A DNA stretch of 64,000 nt from the NCBI GenBank assembly GCA_009801085.1, contig VNWV01000004.1, positions 1,426,001-1,490,000 of the forward strand, read 5' to 3'. This document shows, piece after piece, positions 1 through 12,100 of the stretch; the stretch's first letter is position 1; every line of letters begins with the position of its first letter. The position numbers were made by a program, and so were the translations under genes. Origin of the DNA: Lasiodiplodia sp. COLG20 (Eukaryota; Ascomycota; Dothideomycetes; Botryosphaeriales; Botryosphaeriaceae). The notes under the pieces were generated by a model, which made no database searches, had not been told where the DNA came from, and saw nothing but the letters and a program-made list of their open reading frames with translations.

Positions 1-1356
1 TCAACGCTTTCCTCCAGGCGAGAGCCGAAAGCCGAGGAGCCAGCCGGGGAGCTAGCAGAGGCGGTCCCGAGAGACCGTCGACGAGCTCTACAAGCAGAAC
101 AAACACCTCACCTCCATCGCCTAGCAGCAGGTCGCCAACTTCAATGGTATTCCCTCCCCTGCCCTCCACGCCAATCTCCCGGAGCGATTCCGGTTACGCT
201 CTCCAAGCAAGCCTCCGCGAAAAGCGCTCCGGCCATTTTGATGCGGCCTCTCGACGGAGCTCTTCGGTACTTCAAAAAGCAGTCCATACGATCACGTCCA
301 TCAAAAGTACTAACTCTCTGCCACAGTTTGGTCCGGAGAGAATGAACACCCTACGTCGTCCAAGCCAACCGATGCTCGGCCACTCGTCCAACCTATCCAC
401 CTCGACTCTCGGCACCGAATTCCGACCTCCCGGTTCTTCGTATGCTCCGTCTGTTTACGCACAGTCTACGCTCGCTGCCTCAACAGTCATGCCTAACGCC
501 TTTTCGGCTCCTGTCCGCAACTCGGACACAACGCAATGGTGCGAGGGTCATTGCATGCAGTGGCGGCCCAACGACGAGAGGGCGACGTGCTCCATCTGCG
601 ATGAGAAGGCAGAGGACGGCATGTACAGGTGCACTGGTAGGTTGATTTTACTTTCCAATCCACCTTTCCTCCGTGTCGGCTAACGCCAAATAGGCTGCAG
701 TGTCATTGCTCACCCCAGGTGCTTGAACCAAATTTGCCTTGTCTGTCCCTCTGCTTTTCTACCCGACCAGGTGCGCGCTGCTTTCGTGCGTTGCTTCGCC
801 AGCCTCTTGTACACGTACAGGCGGTACTTAGGGGCACCCAGCTCGGATCAGAAGAAATCCGGATTGATGTACTCGTTCAACCTCGATGGCTTCATGAAGA
901 GCATGCCAAGCGAGAACCAAGAGTATTTTGCCATGCTGCGTGAGACTCAAGGTAAGCTGCGACTTGAAGCCTGGGTAATTCAAATCCCACTGACCGTGCC
1001 ACTTCTTAGGCTTTAATGAATTCATCCACGAGCGAGAAACGACCCGCTCAGACGACCCGTCGATCAAGCTCTTTGACCAGATAATTCTGTCCAAGAAAAA
1101 CCGTGGACGCACATCCTTTTTCTCGAAATCTTCGACCGACTTCCTCAACGACACTTCTGATCACCTTTGGCGCTCTGCAGTCGCAACGCCGCCATCTGCG
1201 CGCTTTCCCGGAGACTATCGTGCGGTAGTGAGCCGGCAGCCAGCTAAGCTGGACCCAACATTGATGAAAGAACCAAGAGTCATCCAAGGTGTACCGAGAG
1301 TCCCACAACAAAAGGCCAAGCGGAAACCAATTCCGTCCATGATTGGCGGCAAATGA
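1..1356 (+). CDS. DENN-domain protein, C-terminal part (5' end outside window)
   Basis: The gene runs in from the left edge. Exons are 1-636, 694-951 and 1010-1356, with GT-AG introns of 57 and 58 bp and stop TGA at 1354. The first part is a Ser/Thr/Pro-rich, probably disordered linker. Next comes a C1-like zinc motif (HCMQW, then CSIC, CTGC, HPRC and CLVC) whose last cysteines lie in exon 2. After it comes a dDENN-like segment containing LLYTYRRYLG, YSFNLDGFMKSMP and FNEFIHERE, then a basic tail. DENN proteins are exchange factors that activate Rab GTPases in membrane traffic. The uDENN and core DENN parts would lie upstream. The fold assignment rests on motif recognition; the splice sites keep the frame and the zinc ligands, which supports the model. 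Confidence 0.8.
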
Positions 1357-2931
1357 GACGAATCGTCACGAATTTCACCTTTCCCTTCGCCTTGACCACG
1401 ATCATTACAAGTTTCCATCTCCTTCAGACAGATTCGGCGGCCCTGACGCGGATTTCTCAAAAGATCCGCCAAAAGGAAGCAAAACAAGGCTAAAAGAGCC
1501 ATGCGGCCGTGTGTTGACCTGTCACTGTCACCACTGCTCCTTCTCTCCATTTTCTTCGAGTATAAATGCCACTCGACCTGATGCAATAGCATAAAGAAGG
1601 CTAGAAAGCCTATCATCACATCATCAAAGTCTGGCCAGCCCTACACACAGCAAACGGGCCTCCACACCATCAAATTCTCATTCCTTGTCTAATATTATCT
1701 GCCCTGAGCACTTGATCTTTAGGGAGATGTACTCTTTTTGTCTACTGTCGAGCGTTGGAGCATTTGGGCGTCAATTTAGAGCAAAAAAAACCCCCCATTT
1801 GGATATTCTTGGATAACCTGGAGGATCGAATTCCGAGCCTGTTGAATTGCACCACTTCCTCGTCTGTTGTGTCACATTGTCGTTTTTTCTGTAAAAATGT
1901 GGTTTTCGCTGCGCCGTACCTCTTACATGCTAGGTGCATGGACTTGAGGATTATTTCTAGCCCTCATATTTCTCGTCTTTCTGCCTAAACTGGTTGCCGC
2001 TCTCAGATGACGTCTTGCGACTTACAAGGTTCCGCGCTACTTCTGTCTTCGTTTGCTGGTTTCTTTTTTCTTTTTGTTTTCACTTATGCGATACCTACCT
2101 AGAGCAAGAACAGGTTTGTTAAGTTGAGGTTTAAGAGCAAGTGGGAAAAGGTCACTTGACGCCCACTTAAGAGGATGTTATAATTAATGTAGTTGCTTGA
2201 ACGAGGAAAGCGTAGCAATGCGCGCTAACCTCAATAATACACAACTCCAAGAGTCACCAAGGTTCATTGAGGCTCATACAGTGTCCCATTTATTTCCCAA
2301 CGTGCTGGAGTATAGTCCTTTCAACCGCATGCAATGGCATGTGCCACATGGGAAGGTGCCCAGAGACCTTGTTGCTGCGGCGAAAATGAACGGACCCACG
2401 AGTTCGGTCTGATCAGCACACCAGCGACGGGAAGTTGTGCGGATGTTGATAGAAGAATTGATGCCACTCCGGCTCCGAGGTGGTAGCCAGTGATACGTCA
2501 CAGCCATGCGCGGGGTAAGGCGGCCAGACCCTGCCGATCACTTGGCAACGCAATCAAAGGCATGCGGCGCAGAGATTCGTTGGTTCTCCCGCCCGCCGGC
2601 CTGTACACTATTCTAACGTCATCCCACTTTTGAGCACACGCCTCCACCACATAGCCCAGCTTCTCTCGTCGTTCATTCTCTTCCACTGCGCCCCTTGTTT
2701 TTGCCACACAGCCGTATCGGATTACCTACGTCGCGGTCATATACTATCAACTCACCCTATCTCGTCCCGTGCCAGCTTTACCTTCCAGCCAGAGAAAAGG
2801 TAAACGACCTCCATTGCTACCTCAGCCCCGATCTCTTGCGCTCCGCTCTCGGCCTGTGCATTCAAATCGGGGTTAAAAAGAGAACATCTTAGGCTATGGT
2901 CCCAGATAGCTAAGGGCAAACAGAAATCATC
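1357..2931. other. Intergenic, no gene seen
   Basis: This 1.6 kb spacer lies between the DENN gene and the SDR gene. It holds pyrimidine-rich tracts (for example around 2060-2090) and only short unsupported open frames. It presumably carries the DENN 3' UTR and the SDR promoter. Confidence 0.6.
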
Positions 2932-4489
2932 ATGCCATACGACCTGAAAGGACGCAACGTCTTGATTACTGGTGGCTCGAGGTGAGTAATTGCATCTCGA
3001 CACATGTGCGCGATTTTTGTAATGATACACCATTTTCTTCCGGGGCATCTTCCTGCTCCGTCTCAGAAAATGCAACCGGACTCCTGGACCATGCGTTTGA
3101 TCAACTAACAAAATCTTTCAGAGGTCTCGGTGCCGTTCTCACCCGCACCTTCGCTGCTCAAGGATGCAACATAGCGATCAACTTTCAAAGCTCAGAGATT
3201 GCAGCGAAAGACCTCGCCCAGGAGGTCGAGGAAAAGTACCATGTCAAAGCGACAATAATCAAGGCTGTATGCGATTTTTCACGGCAACTAAACCTTTGCT
3301 TTTTATTGTTGACTCAAATCCCATAGGACGTTGGCATCACTACAGAATGTGAGCGCTGTGTTAGAGACACAGTCAAGGCAATCGGAGGCTTAGATATCCT
3401 TATCGGGAATGCCGTAAGTGCCTCTTTGGAAATGATGGTTTTGACTGCATTGTAGTATCTTTTGTGGGATGAGGTAACTGTTGATAACATTTGCTACACA
3501 GGGTTACACCAAGTTCACGGAAAATTGGGGTGATCTTGACGCTCTAAGCGAAGAAGACTGGGACAAGGTAGGCGCTTTCTAATGCTGTTCTGCGGATGTC
3601 GCTTACCATAATGTCATTGACAGTGTTTTGCCGTCAATGTGAAATCGAAGCTAGCACTCATGAGAGCTGCCGGCCCTATCTTCCGTGAAAATCCAGATGG
3701 TGGTGTGTTCCTCATCACCTCATCCATAGCGGTATAAGGGTCCCCTTGGTTCATCTTGCGATAAGCACAATATCCTCTGACCTTCCTACTAGGGTGTCTC
3801 TCAGGGTGGCAGTTCAATGGCGTAAGTCTAGCTTTCGAACTTGCCAAGCTGGGTAGTGAAGGTCTTTACCTTCCTCAGAGCTGTCTCGCACGAGGAATTG
3901 CACACTACTCGCGTGGGCAGTTGGAGACCATGTCTGCGTACTCTTTGCATGGGATTGAAACCCGCGTCTACGTCCGGTTGTCTTCTTCAACTGCTCACAG
4001 AGAAAATTTGTGCTTTCACGTGCAAAACACATCTGGGGAGGACAGAATCTCATGTACCCGATCTTGATGATGCTGTGGCTGACCCTCAGACTTGCAGTTA
4101 TTCCGTGACCAAGGCTGCTCAGCTTCACCTGATGAAGTGTTTGGCCTCGGTCTGTGGTCCCAAGATTCGGATCAACGCCGTACTTCCTGGTCTCTTATTG
4201 ACCGACTGGGTTCGACTCACGTTACTTTTGGTCGTTGTCGGGCATTGGAACTAATTGATCCTCTCAATCAGGGTAACCAGTACGGTGAAGAGCGCATTGC
4301 GTCTCTCAAAGACAGAGCAGCTCTGAAGAAAGAGACTGATCTGCAAGATTGCGCAAACGTCTTTGTTGACCTCGCCAAAAACACGTCCATCACCGGCGCC
4401 AAGATCCAAGTCGGTAAGAGCCCAATTTCCAGCCAAGAAAGAACCGAGCTGATTCTCTAGATGCCGGTCTTTATATTGCAGCACCTTAG
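2932..4489 (+). CDS. Short-chain dehydrogenase/reductase (SDR)
   Basis: This is a classical NAD(P)-dependent oxidoreductase of 255 aa, substrate unknown. Nine exons reconstruct: 2932-2981, 3122-3266, 3327-3413, 3502-3567, 3624-3731, 3793-3821, 4098-4209, 4272-4413 and 4461-4489, summing to 256 codons. Visible motifs are the nucleotide-binding TGGSRGLG near residue 14, the structural GNAG, the catalytic Ser in ITSSIAG and the YSVTK catalytic Tyr/Lys pair. The joins restore SRGLG and AYSVTK exactly, which supports the phases. Odd points: eight introns in a 768-nt CDS, one of them 276 bp, and a weak donor (GTTCGA) at 4210. It resembles 3-oxoacyl-ACP reductase-like SDRs, but the biological reaction cannot be told from sequence. 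Confidence 0.85.
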
Positions 4490-4995
4490 CTCGACCAAGG
4501 GTCGACTAATGCGTACAGTTGCGCAACTTGTATGGCTACTAGTGATCCGTGGAGTTGCATGTCCTGATGGTTAATGCATACGTATAGCGGAGAGCAAACG
4601 TGCCAAAATTAGGCTGATTTTCCGTCGATTTGTAGCAAAATGCAAGAAATTGGTCCATACTCGAGGATTGAAATTTGTGTTTCAAAGAAGAGGCTGTGAT
4701 TCTCTTTCTGCGTTCACGTCCAGCTAGTTGCGTGAAATCTTAGCCAATGTCGAATGCTTGCAATTTTTGAACGGATTTCGCTCACCTTTGCTCGGTTGAT
4801 CAGCTCCGTATCAACTTATATACAATGTGTTCTCTAATCCTCGACCTGCGGATGGGCGACTCTGGATTAACGATGATTCGGATGGGTGAACCCCCTTCAC
4901 AAACTCCTGGCGACTAGCTCCTTTCCGGCCTTTTTTTTCTTCGTGGTCTCCCGGCCAAGATACTTGTTGTTTGGCTTTTGGTGGATTTGAGTCAT
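4490..4995. other. Convergent 3' spacer
   Basis: These 506 bp separate the 3' ends of the SDR gene (+) and the malonyl transacylase gene (-). No ORF or RNA was recognised; it is probably the two 3' UTRs and polyadenylation regions. Confidence 0.6.
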
Positions 4996-6274
4996 TCAGT
5001 CCTCCTCATAGGCTAGCTCGGTTTCGTCGAGAGCCTTCATGATTTCTTCAACGTGACGTGGATCATCAACACCCCAGACGCCACCGCCCTTGACAGTTCC
5101 CGAAGACATGCCTGTTTCCTTCCCGACGAGATTGCGGCCGACTTTGCCAGGCCCGATACCCAGCCACCTTCGAACCTTTTCTTCTTTGTGCAAATATTTG
5201 ACGGACCCCCACCAATCGACCGTCTCCACACATTGCCGTGCGAGTAAGTCTTTCAGCTCGGCGCGATTGTTGAAAGGACGTGCGGTTACGTTGGATATGC
5301 AGGGCATGTAGCCTGGCCAGGTCACAATGTCTTGGTCACCAGCGCTTTTGGAAGGGCGGGCCAATATGCGTTTCATCTCCTCCTCGGCAGGTTTCATCAA
5401 TGGCGAGTGAAAGGGGCTGTCGGCTTTCAAACGAACGGCTCGCGGATCGTGACCGCCAAACTGGCGCAAGTGGGTCAGGAGGGTTGTGATGCGCTCGATG
5501 CTGCCGCTAAGTACGATTTGGTTTTTGCTGTTGATATTGGCGATGAGGACCTTGTCCACGGCGGGCACGTCCTCGGTGGAATTGGTCTTGGAGCCGTCAG
5601 AGCCCATTCCAAGAAAATCGTGCACCATGTCGGTAAGGGCGCGCATGCGCTCCTCGTTCTCGCACACGATAGCGACCATTCCCACCTCGCCGCCACCAAT
5701 GGCAGCAGAAGCGTCTTTTGAGCAGCGCGCCATGACCTCGGCACGGCGGCGCACCATACGCAGAGCGTCGGTGAATGAGAGATAGCCGCCCGCGACCAGA
5801 GCGGCAAACTCACCGAGCGAGTGGCCCAGGGTGAAGTCGACGCGATTACGGGGCTGGAAGCCGAATTCGGTCTGCAGCACGCGCAGAATGAGCACCGAGG
5901 TGGCCATGATGGCGGGCTGTGCGTTTTCGGTGGCTGTCAGGGTGGCATTGGGGCCGTCGGCGACGAGGCGCGAGAGGCTGAAGCCGAGCGTGTCGTCAAT
6001 CTCGTCGACAATGGGGGCAACGGTGCGCGGGAAGGCATCGAGCCAGGGCTGTATCATGCCGACGCGCTGCACGCCCTGGCCTGGACAACGCGGGCATCAG
6101 CATGACGGCGGAGCAGAGGAGCGTCCGGCGGGGCTTGCCTGGGAAGAAGAGCGCAGTCTTGGGGCGGCGGGCGGCGGGGTGGGTCGAGAGCGGGCGGCAG
6201 CGCGGGTGCGGGCAGGTGGTGCGGCACGGGACGGCGCGGGCGACGCGGCGGGCGAGGGGGCAATTGGAGTGCAT
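4996..6274 (-). CDS. MCT1: Malonyl-CoA:ACP transacylase, mitochondrial
   Basis: It moves the malonyl group from CoA to mitochondrial acyl-carrier protein in type II fatty-acid synthesis, the route that feeds lipoate. Two exons, 6139-6274 and 4996-6080, give 406 aa. Residues 1-35 are rich in Arg and Ser with almost no acid, like a mitochondrial presequence. Family motifs: FFPGQGVQ (about 43-50), the nucleophile Ser in GHSLG (131-135), and the His in SPFHSPLM. The intron (6081-6138) has GC instead of GT at the donor (GCAAGC) and TTGTCCAG at the acceptor. This is the only join that restores the conserved PGQG motif. The start is the Met opening the presequence; the frame stays open upstream but is low-complexity there. 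Confidence 0.85.
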
Positions 6275-6765
6275 AGCGGCGGTGGAGGAGGAGGGAGAGC
6301 GGTTGTCGGGTGAGATGGGCTCGAAGGCGGCAGGTGACGCAGGGCGGCAGAGCTCGAGCGCGGGGCGCGATCCTCGCAAGCCGGGATATCCCTGCCTCGG
6401 TGCCGCGACCCCGGACTTTATGGGAACCTCGTGCTCTGCTAGCCAGCCCTGCCGCTGCCCGCCGACACGCTCAATCGCCTTGCGGCCCTGGCTTTCGCTG
6501 TATGTATGTACACTGAAAACCCATCTAATTTCCGTCTTCCATGCCCGCCATCCTTCTTCGCGCCGACCGCACAATCCGGCTCTCTTCCCACATCTGTTCC
6601 GCAACGGGCGGATTCCCATATATATACGATAACCGCGGGAAGTCATGCTAGACACTGTCAGCTTCCGCACCTTGCTCCACGTGAGTATTGCAGCTGAATG
6701 CTAGCGGGCGTTGATGGATCGAGTCTGACCTGTCCTTTGGCTGCAATGCCCACTTGAGTCTGCGA
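6275..6765. other. Spacer: promoter of the MCT1-type gene and 3' end of the Zn2Cys6 gene
   Basis: These 491 bp lie upstream of the transacylase start and downstream of the Zn2Cys6 stop, both on the minus strand. A short AT tract (tatatatacgata near 6619) is a possible TATA-like element about 350 bp upstream of the transacylase start. No separate gene was recognised. Confidence 0.5.
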
Positions 6766-8574
6766 TCAACTAACCTCTCCTTTCAGGATCGTCCCTGGTT
6801 CTACTATCGAGCCACTCTTGATGTGTGTGCCAGGCATGACCAGGACGTTGGCTCCGAGAACCACACCATTCTCGAGTCTGACCATCTTCGCAGTTGCCAA
6901 GCCCTCATCCCTGTCTTGTGCGTTCTTGCTCCATTCCATCGTGTTTATGGTGACGTTGGGCCCGATTTTGCATCCATCTCCGATCACCACCTCGGCCACG
7001 TCCTCGATCACGCAGTTCTTCCCTATCGTGACATTTTTGCCAATCTTGAGGTTGAATCCGTACTCGCACTGGAACGGCTGGTCAATATAGCAGTCGTTAC
7101 CCATCACTCCTTCGGGATTTATCGTTCCTGATAGCTTTTCCGTGTGAGGCGGTCGTAGCACTTTCCAGAATCTCTCCATTTGCTCGTTATCTTTTGCCCC
7201 GACGCCTACCGCACGGTTGAAAATATCCAGAGCAACCTTACATTCATGTCGCTGGATGCGCAATTCTGGCGCCATCGGCTTGAAGAAAGTACCTCCTAGC
7301 ATCTTCTCTTTCTCTGACTTGTGCAGCGGCGGTGGTATGCGCGGGAGTGGCGATGGCTGATGCTGCTGGTGTTGTTGCTGCTGAATCGCTAATTGTGCCG
7401 TTATTACCGGCTGCGGAGAGCTCAGATGTGGTGGCTGAGGCAATGAGGACCCCACAATGGAAGAACTAGATTGCCCGCGTGGATAGGAGTTCTGTTCACT
7501 GTAGCTCGGGAATGCCCTCAGTGCTGTGGCCATACGGTTCTGTGGCGGCCCCCAAGCCGGCCATGAGCTCGAGCTATGTGTACTTGTGCGGTCGTCTTCC
7601 ACCAAGAGCGGTCGACTACGCGCTTCGTCAAGAGACAGCGGTTGTCTGGAATTGGGAAAGGTCTCTGTCGTTGGTCTAGGGAAAATGCCCGGATGCTCGG
7701 CGTAGCTGAATTTGGATTGCAGCGGGGGATGGCTGTTAGGCGCTCCCGGCTTCTGCCAGGCCGTTTTTAAGAAGTAGCCCTCGCACATGAACCCGCCGCG
7801 TACACAATTATTGCAGGTCGGCTTTGCTTCGTCGCATTTTTTCTTGCGCCGCCTGCAGGTCCCACAGCCCGTTTTTGTCCTTTTACTGAATTGTCTCTTT
7901 CTTTTGCTCTTATCCACCTGCACGCCAGCTCGAGTGTACCCGGGCGTGCTACTATAGTCATTGGCTGATTCAGAGGGCTGTGGTCCATCGGGGGCGCGGT
8001 CCTTTCTCGACGTGCCGCCAGCCTCGTCTTCTCGCCGCGAAACGACCACGTACTGATCAACGCCAGCACTACTAGTATGGCGTTGCGATCTAGCAACGAA
8101 GTCTCTCGTCTGCGCCGACGACTCCCCGTTTTCGTCGTCGTCCAAGGTGTCATCGTCCTCTTCCTCGTCATCATCGTCGTCCTCTTCGTCGTCCTCGTCG
8201 TCCTCTTCCTCGGAACTCGAACTGCTGCGGGCTTGCCGCACCATCCGCGGCGCGGGCCGCGAGTACATGTCCGCACCATCGTCGTCATCGTACAGGGAGC
8301 GCTTGCGCTTCGCCGGGCTCGACGGGCGCGTATCACGCTCGGGCGGACGCGGAGTCAGCGGCCTATCAGGGCGGTCTGGCTGCTGCGAGAGAGGCCTCCT
8401 GTCCTGCACACGATCGTTTTCGGGAGTGGCCTCGACCCGTGAATGGCGCCGTTCCGACCCATTGACGCTCAGCTTCAGCGTCTGCGGAGGAGAGCGGCCA
8501 TTGACTGCAGTGAATCCGGGGACAGAGTCGTCCGTCTCGTCAAGCCGCACGCCGTTGTGCACCGAGGGCGACAT
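6766..8574 (-). CDS. Zn2Cys6 transcription factor fused to a maltose/galactoside-acetyltransferase-like left-handed beta-helix domain
   Basis: A single uninterrupted ORF of 602 aa. Residues 1-215 are charged and disordered, with an acidic run of Glu/Asp coded by GAN triplets (about 8140-8215). A Zn2Cys6 DNA-binding cluster follows at about 233-267, with spacing C-x2-C-x6-C-x6-C-x2-C-x6-C preceded by a basic KRKRQ patch. A Gln/Pro/Ser-rich middle follows. About residues 410-490 match the Mac domain (starting MLGGTFF), and then comes a hexapeptide-repeat helix to the C-terminus. Fungi are known to carry such fusions. In bacterial members the catalytic His follows the T-x-x pattern in the helix; here the equivalent stretch reads INTMEWS, with no His. 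The C-terminus stops just after the helix. It is therefore probably a nuclear regulator whose helix binds a ligand or trimerises rather than acetylating (inference). Confidence 0.8.
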   Translation of the reverse strand: MSPSVHNGVRLDETDDSVPGFTAVNGRSPPQTLKLSVNGSERRHSRVEATPENDRVQDRRPLSQQPDRPDRPLTPRPPERDTRPSSPAKRKRSLYDDDDGADMYSRPAPRMVRQARSSSSSEEEDDEDDEEDDDDDEEEDDDTLDDDENGESSAQTRDFVARSQRHTSSAGVDQYVVVSRREDEAGGTSRKDRAPDGPQPSESANDYSSTPGYTRAGVQVDKSKRKRQFSKRTKTGCGTCRRRKKKCDEAKPTCNNCVRGGFMCEGYFLKTAWQKPGAPNSHPPLQSKFSYAEHPGIFPRPTTETFPNSRQPLSLDEARSRPLLVEDDRTSTHSSSSWPAWGPPQNRMATALRAFPSYSEQNSYPRGQSSSSIVGSSLPQPPHLSSPQPVITAQLAIQQQQHQQHQPSPLPRIPPPLHKSEKEKMLGGTFFKPMAPELRIQRHECKVALDIFNRAVGVGAKDNEQMERFWKVLRPPHTEKLSGTINPEGVMGNDCYIDQPFQCEYGFNLKIGKNVTIGKNCVIEDVAEVVIGDGCKIGPNVTINTMEWSKNAQDRDEGLATAKMVRLENGVVLGANVLVMPGTHIKSGSIVEPGTILKGEVS

Positions 8575-11500
8575 CAGGGGCTCGGGCTGGGCGTTTTGCA
8601 GGGCGCGACGCTGGATTCGGGCGGAAGCGCAAGTGGGGCGAGAGCGCGGTGTTGGATTCTTCAGCGGCAGGCAGGTTGCACGGCGCGGCCGGCGTCTTCA
8701 AGAGGAAGCAAGGAAAAGGCACGCAGAGCATCCAACACAGAGGGCGCGTGCAGATCAGCCGCCTAAGTAATAAGCGCCCAGGCAGGCGGATAAGCGGGCT
8801 GAGTCGTAGCCGCGGCCGCGTGTGACTGAGAACGGGCGCAGTGGCGGCACAGGCGCCAGATATAGAAGGCGCCGCGGCGGCTGTCAGCCTGTCATTGAGC
8901 ACAGCGCGAGCCAGGGCCGGGGCGCTGCGCCGCAGGCGAGAAGAGCGCTTGGTCGTGTCGCACGGCGGGTAGCGCGGAGGCGGACAGGCAGCAAGGAGCG
9001 CGGGTGCGGGCGCAGGCCCAGCGCTTGTGGTTTATTCGCGCGTGTGGCGCGGGCGGCCCGTTGGGTAGCCTGCCGCAGCTGCGCTTTTTAGCGCCGCCGC
9101 AGCGGATCAGGGCTCGGCGGTAGCGCTCAGGCGCTCAGGCGCGCTCCTGCTCAAGCGCCCACGCGCCCACGCGCCGCATGCAGCGGCCGCTCCCTCGCCG
9201 CCGCCCAAAACCACCCCAATCACGTGACCCTCGCCTCGCCTCGCCTCGCCTTCGCCCACGGTCGCCGGCGCCGGCGCTGCTGCTGCGAGACGCGCTGCCC
9301 GGGCGGACGAGCTGCTGCGGGCCACCGTGGGTGCGAGCGCGCAGTGGGCAGGAGCACGGCAGACCCACGCACAAACGCTGGCGCAGACGAAGCCGGCTCC
9401 GTCGCCCCTCTTTCCACGGCCGCCCGTTGTGATAATGCATGGCGTTGGCCCGGCCGATCCCGTGGGCAGCTGCGCTCTCGTCTCGACGCGGCAACACGCT
9501 GTCTTCAGCCTTCTCCTCGCCCATTGGCACAGCTGGACGCGGCAGCGCCTTGGACACCACAGAACCATGCACGCCATACATATGTATGCACCAGTAGAGC
9601 ACCATGTGCAGCCTCGAGGGCCTGGTGGTTCTGAGCTCGCGCAATGCCGAGAGTCCTTGTCTCCCCGTGCTGCCGGGGCCTGGGCCGACGAGGGCGTCCG
9701 CGTCGGCTCACCTCCGCGCAAAACGGTCGACATCGACTAGACTCGCTCCAGGTGCCCTTTGCGACCTTTCCTCCGGGTCCGAGAACGTCATGCATGCCTC
9801 TCGCAGCGGTTCTGGGCGTCTACGTAGCACTTGCCCCCAAGGAAAGTGGAGGCTGCGTCAAGCATCTCACTGCTGCACTGCGCCCACGGCTCCCGACGGC
9901 GAACAGTCTCAGTCTGCGAAGTGACATGCCCGCTCTATTACAAGCCTGCTTGCCTCCTGTGGAGCTGAGATGAGCTATCTCTGGGATCGGCACGCACCAG
10001 CGGTCGACTTGCACCCACTGCCATAGGCAGGCCCGTTTCGACCGCCAACCCACTGTTGCGCTGGAAGCGAGGAAGTACACTGTCATCCGTATTGCAGGCC
10101 TACTTTCCAGTGACTTTGGTCGGTCGCGTTCCTTGCGTCACCAGAAAAAGGGGGCTCGAGAGCTGTGGCAGAGCCTGGTATGGCAGCTTCCGAATCGCGG
10201 TTGCGTGGCCACACATTGCCTCCAAGCCTCCACAGTCTCAGCCTGCATTCTTACTATGCCCGTGATGGCAAGTCCTTTGCAAATTTTCCCTTGTCGGTAC
10301 CATGGCGCTAAGCCGCTGCAACTGTGCTTATGTAGATGCGGTGCCGGAAAGGATTCGAGCTCGATTCGGGTGCGGCGGGTTCCGTTCGCTCAGAGTCCTC
10401 CAATCATCAGGAGACGCAGCATCGGCTAGCAGTTCGTTGGGCTCTGCGCGACGTCGTTACGGTGGCTGTAGTGGACCTGTGTGGGGGTTCTCATCAGGCC
10501 GATGGGCTCCCCCATGTTTCTTGCACAGTCGATTGATAATGAGCTAGGGCAGAGGGCGGCCGGCACAAGCTCTAGCACAAGACCTGATGCTTGACACAAG
10601 GGACGCGCTAGCCACCGATGGGTACACCGCCGTCCCATGCATCACTTGCACTCCCAAATTCCCGATCACAGCTGACTAGCCTCGTCCCCCCAGCACGCTG
10701 CGACTTCGACCCCAAATCTTGCTGCCAGCTGGACACTACTCACCTCACCTGAAGAATCACTCCTCTGCGTACACGCAATAACTCCGACATTCCCACGCTC
10801 GCAGAAACAGCAGCCCTCCAAGAACGGGTTGTGGCCCCCGAGAGAATTTTCCTTGTCAACCTCGATCGAAACCACCCGTGTCCCGGCAAGACCACTTCCC
10901 AGTTTCTTTGTTTCGTCCCTCTCGCCTGTGCCAATGGCTAAACAACTCTCCTTGTGCCATAGATGATATCGAAGGTGGCTAAGGAGCGCAGAAGCCGCCT
11001 AAGTAATTCAAAGACACGGCTCGTCTTCGACGCTACGTTCAGGGGCACATATCGGACTTTCAGCGTTCCGTGTGATATGCCCGTCAATCGCGACACTTTG
11101 GAGGACTGGGTCGGCGCGCTTGCGGATGCTAAGACAAGTTACAACAGGAGACTACTCGGCCTACCAGTTAGCTCATGACGTTGTCTATTAGTCCAGATGA
11201 ATGGCCACCCTGATTGTCAAGTCCAAAGTAAGGTCCCGGAACGGCCTCCGACTCCACATTGGAATACTCTTGACAAGCTGATAGATTCTTCGTCGTAGCT
11301 TTTCATGCGGGTGCCATATTTCAGCAGCGACGTCCGATCGCAATGGTTGGTGACTAGTCTCAGTCATGCCCAGCGCAACTTGCTGCCAGAAAACTCGACT
11401 GAAAAACGAAACATTCGCGCACTAGTGAGCTTCAGCCACGAGCCTGAACCCAGCAGCCGGAAACTCGCCTCAGCGCTGTGGGTCAATCTGGCCCTGACTC

Positions 11501-12100
11501 GACTGGCCCAGCCATCATAGCGCTTCGCCCAAGGTGCGAACACTACCGCCTGATCTACCTCAACGACGCAAAAGAAAGCCGAAGTATTCAAACGCCCGCG
11601 GCAAATCTACCATAAGACTTGTTATGGCTTCGCAGTCGTGCCCATTACAACTTCAGCGGACTGTAGAAGGGCAGTTGGGGGAAGAAAGGCCCGTGTAAAG
11701 ACATACCTCTTTATCGCCTTTTTCTCTTCTTCACGTCCAAGGCGGCACAACGAGCTACGCCCAACGATGTCATCCTAGCGGTTCTCATACAGACGTAGAG
11801 TGGCTGAGCACCTCGCAAATGAGCATAGACAGCAGGATACACGGTGGATATTTGGGCAATTTCTGCGTCGCGTGGGCCCGAGCAATTGTGCACGCGCACG
11901 CCGATCGCTCGCGTCTGCACCCAGCCGCGTGGCACTTCCTGGTCTGCACCAATTTCTCTGCACTGGTCTTTCGTCAGGCAAGCCAGCACAGTGGGCTCAT
12001 CATGCGGTACGGCCTAATTGGCCACGTGAGACCTACGCTCACTTGCTGAGCACCTTCATAGGTAAGATGGGATCTTCTTCGTCTTGATGGTATCACGAGC
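8575..12100. other. Gene-poor region, GC-rich 5' part
   Basis: I find no gene here. About 8575-9500 is very GC-rich and probably includes the promoter and leader of the Zn2Cys6 gene. A short CCTCG-type pentanucleotide run sits near 9231-9252. From 9.5 to 12.1 kb there are many short open frames on both strands (longest about 200 codons, all GC-driven) without recognisable domains, intron-exon patterns or codon bias like the neighbouring genes. Confidence 0.5.

Noticed and set aside
3822..4097. A possible extra exon inside the long SDR intron
   Set aside because: The classical SDR fold goes directly from SSMA to YSVTK, so no residues are missing; the intron is only longer than usual.
6275..6670. 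Upstream extension of the malonyl transacylase frame
   Set aside because: Open but unlike a presequence; the Met at 6274 opens an Arg-rich, acid-poor presequence of normal length.
8077..8770. Plus-strand Ser-rich frames opposite the Zn2Cys6 gene
   Set aside because: They are the antisense shadow of the acidic GAN-triplet run in the real gene.
10963..11178. 71-codon plus-strand frame in the gene-poor region
   Set aside because: No family, no neighbouring exons and no conserved context; length is within chance expectation.
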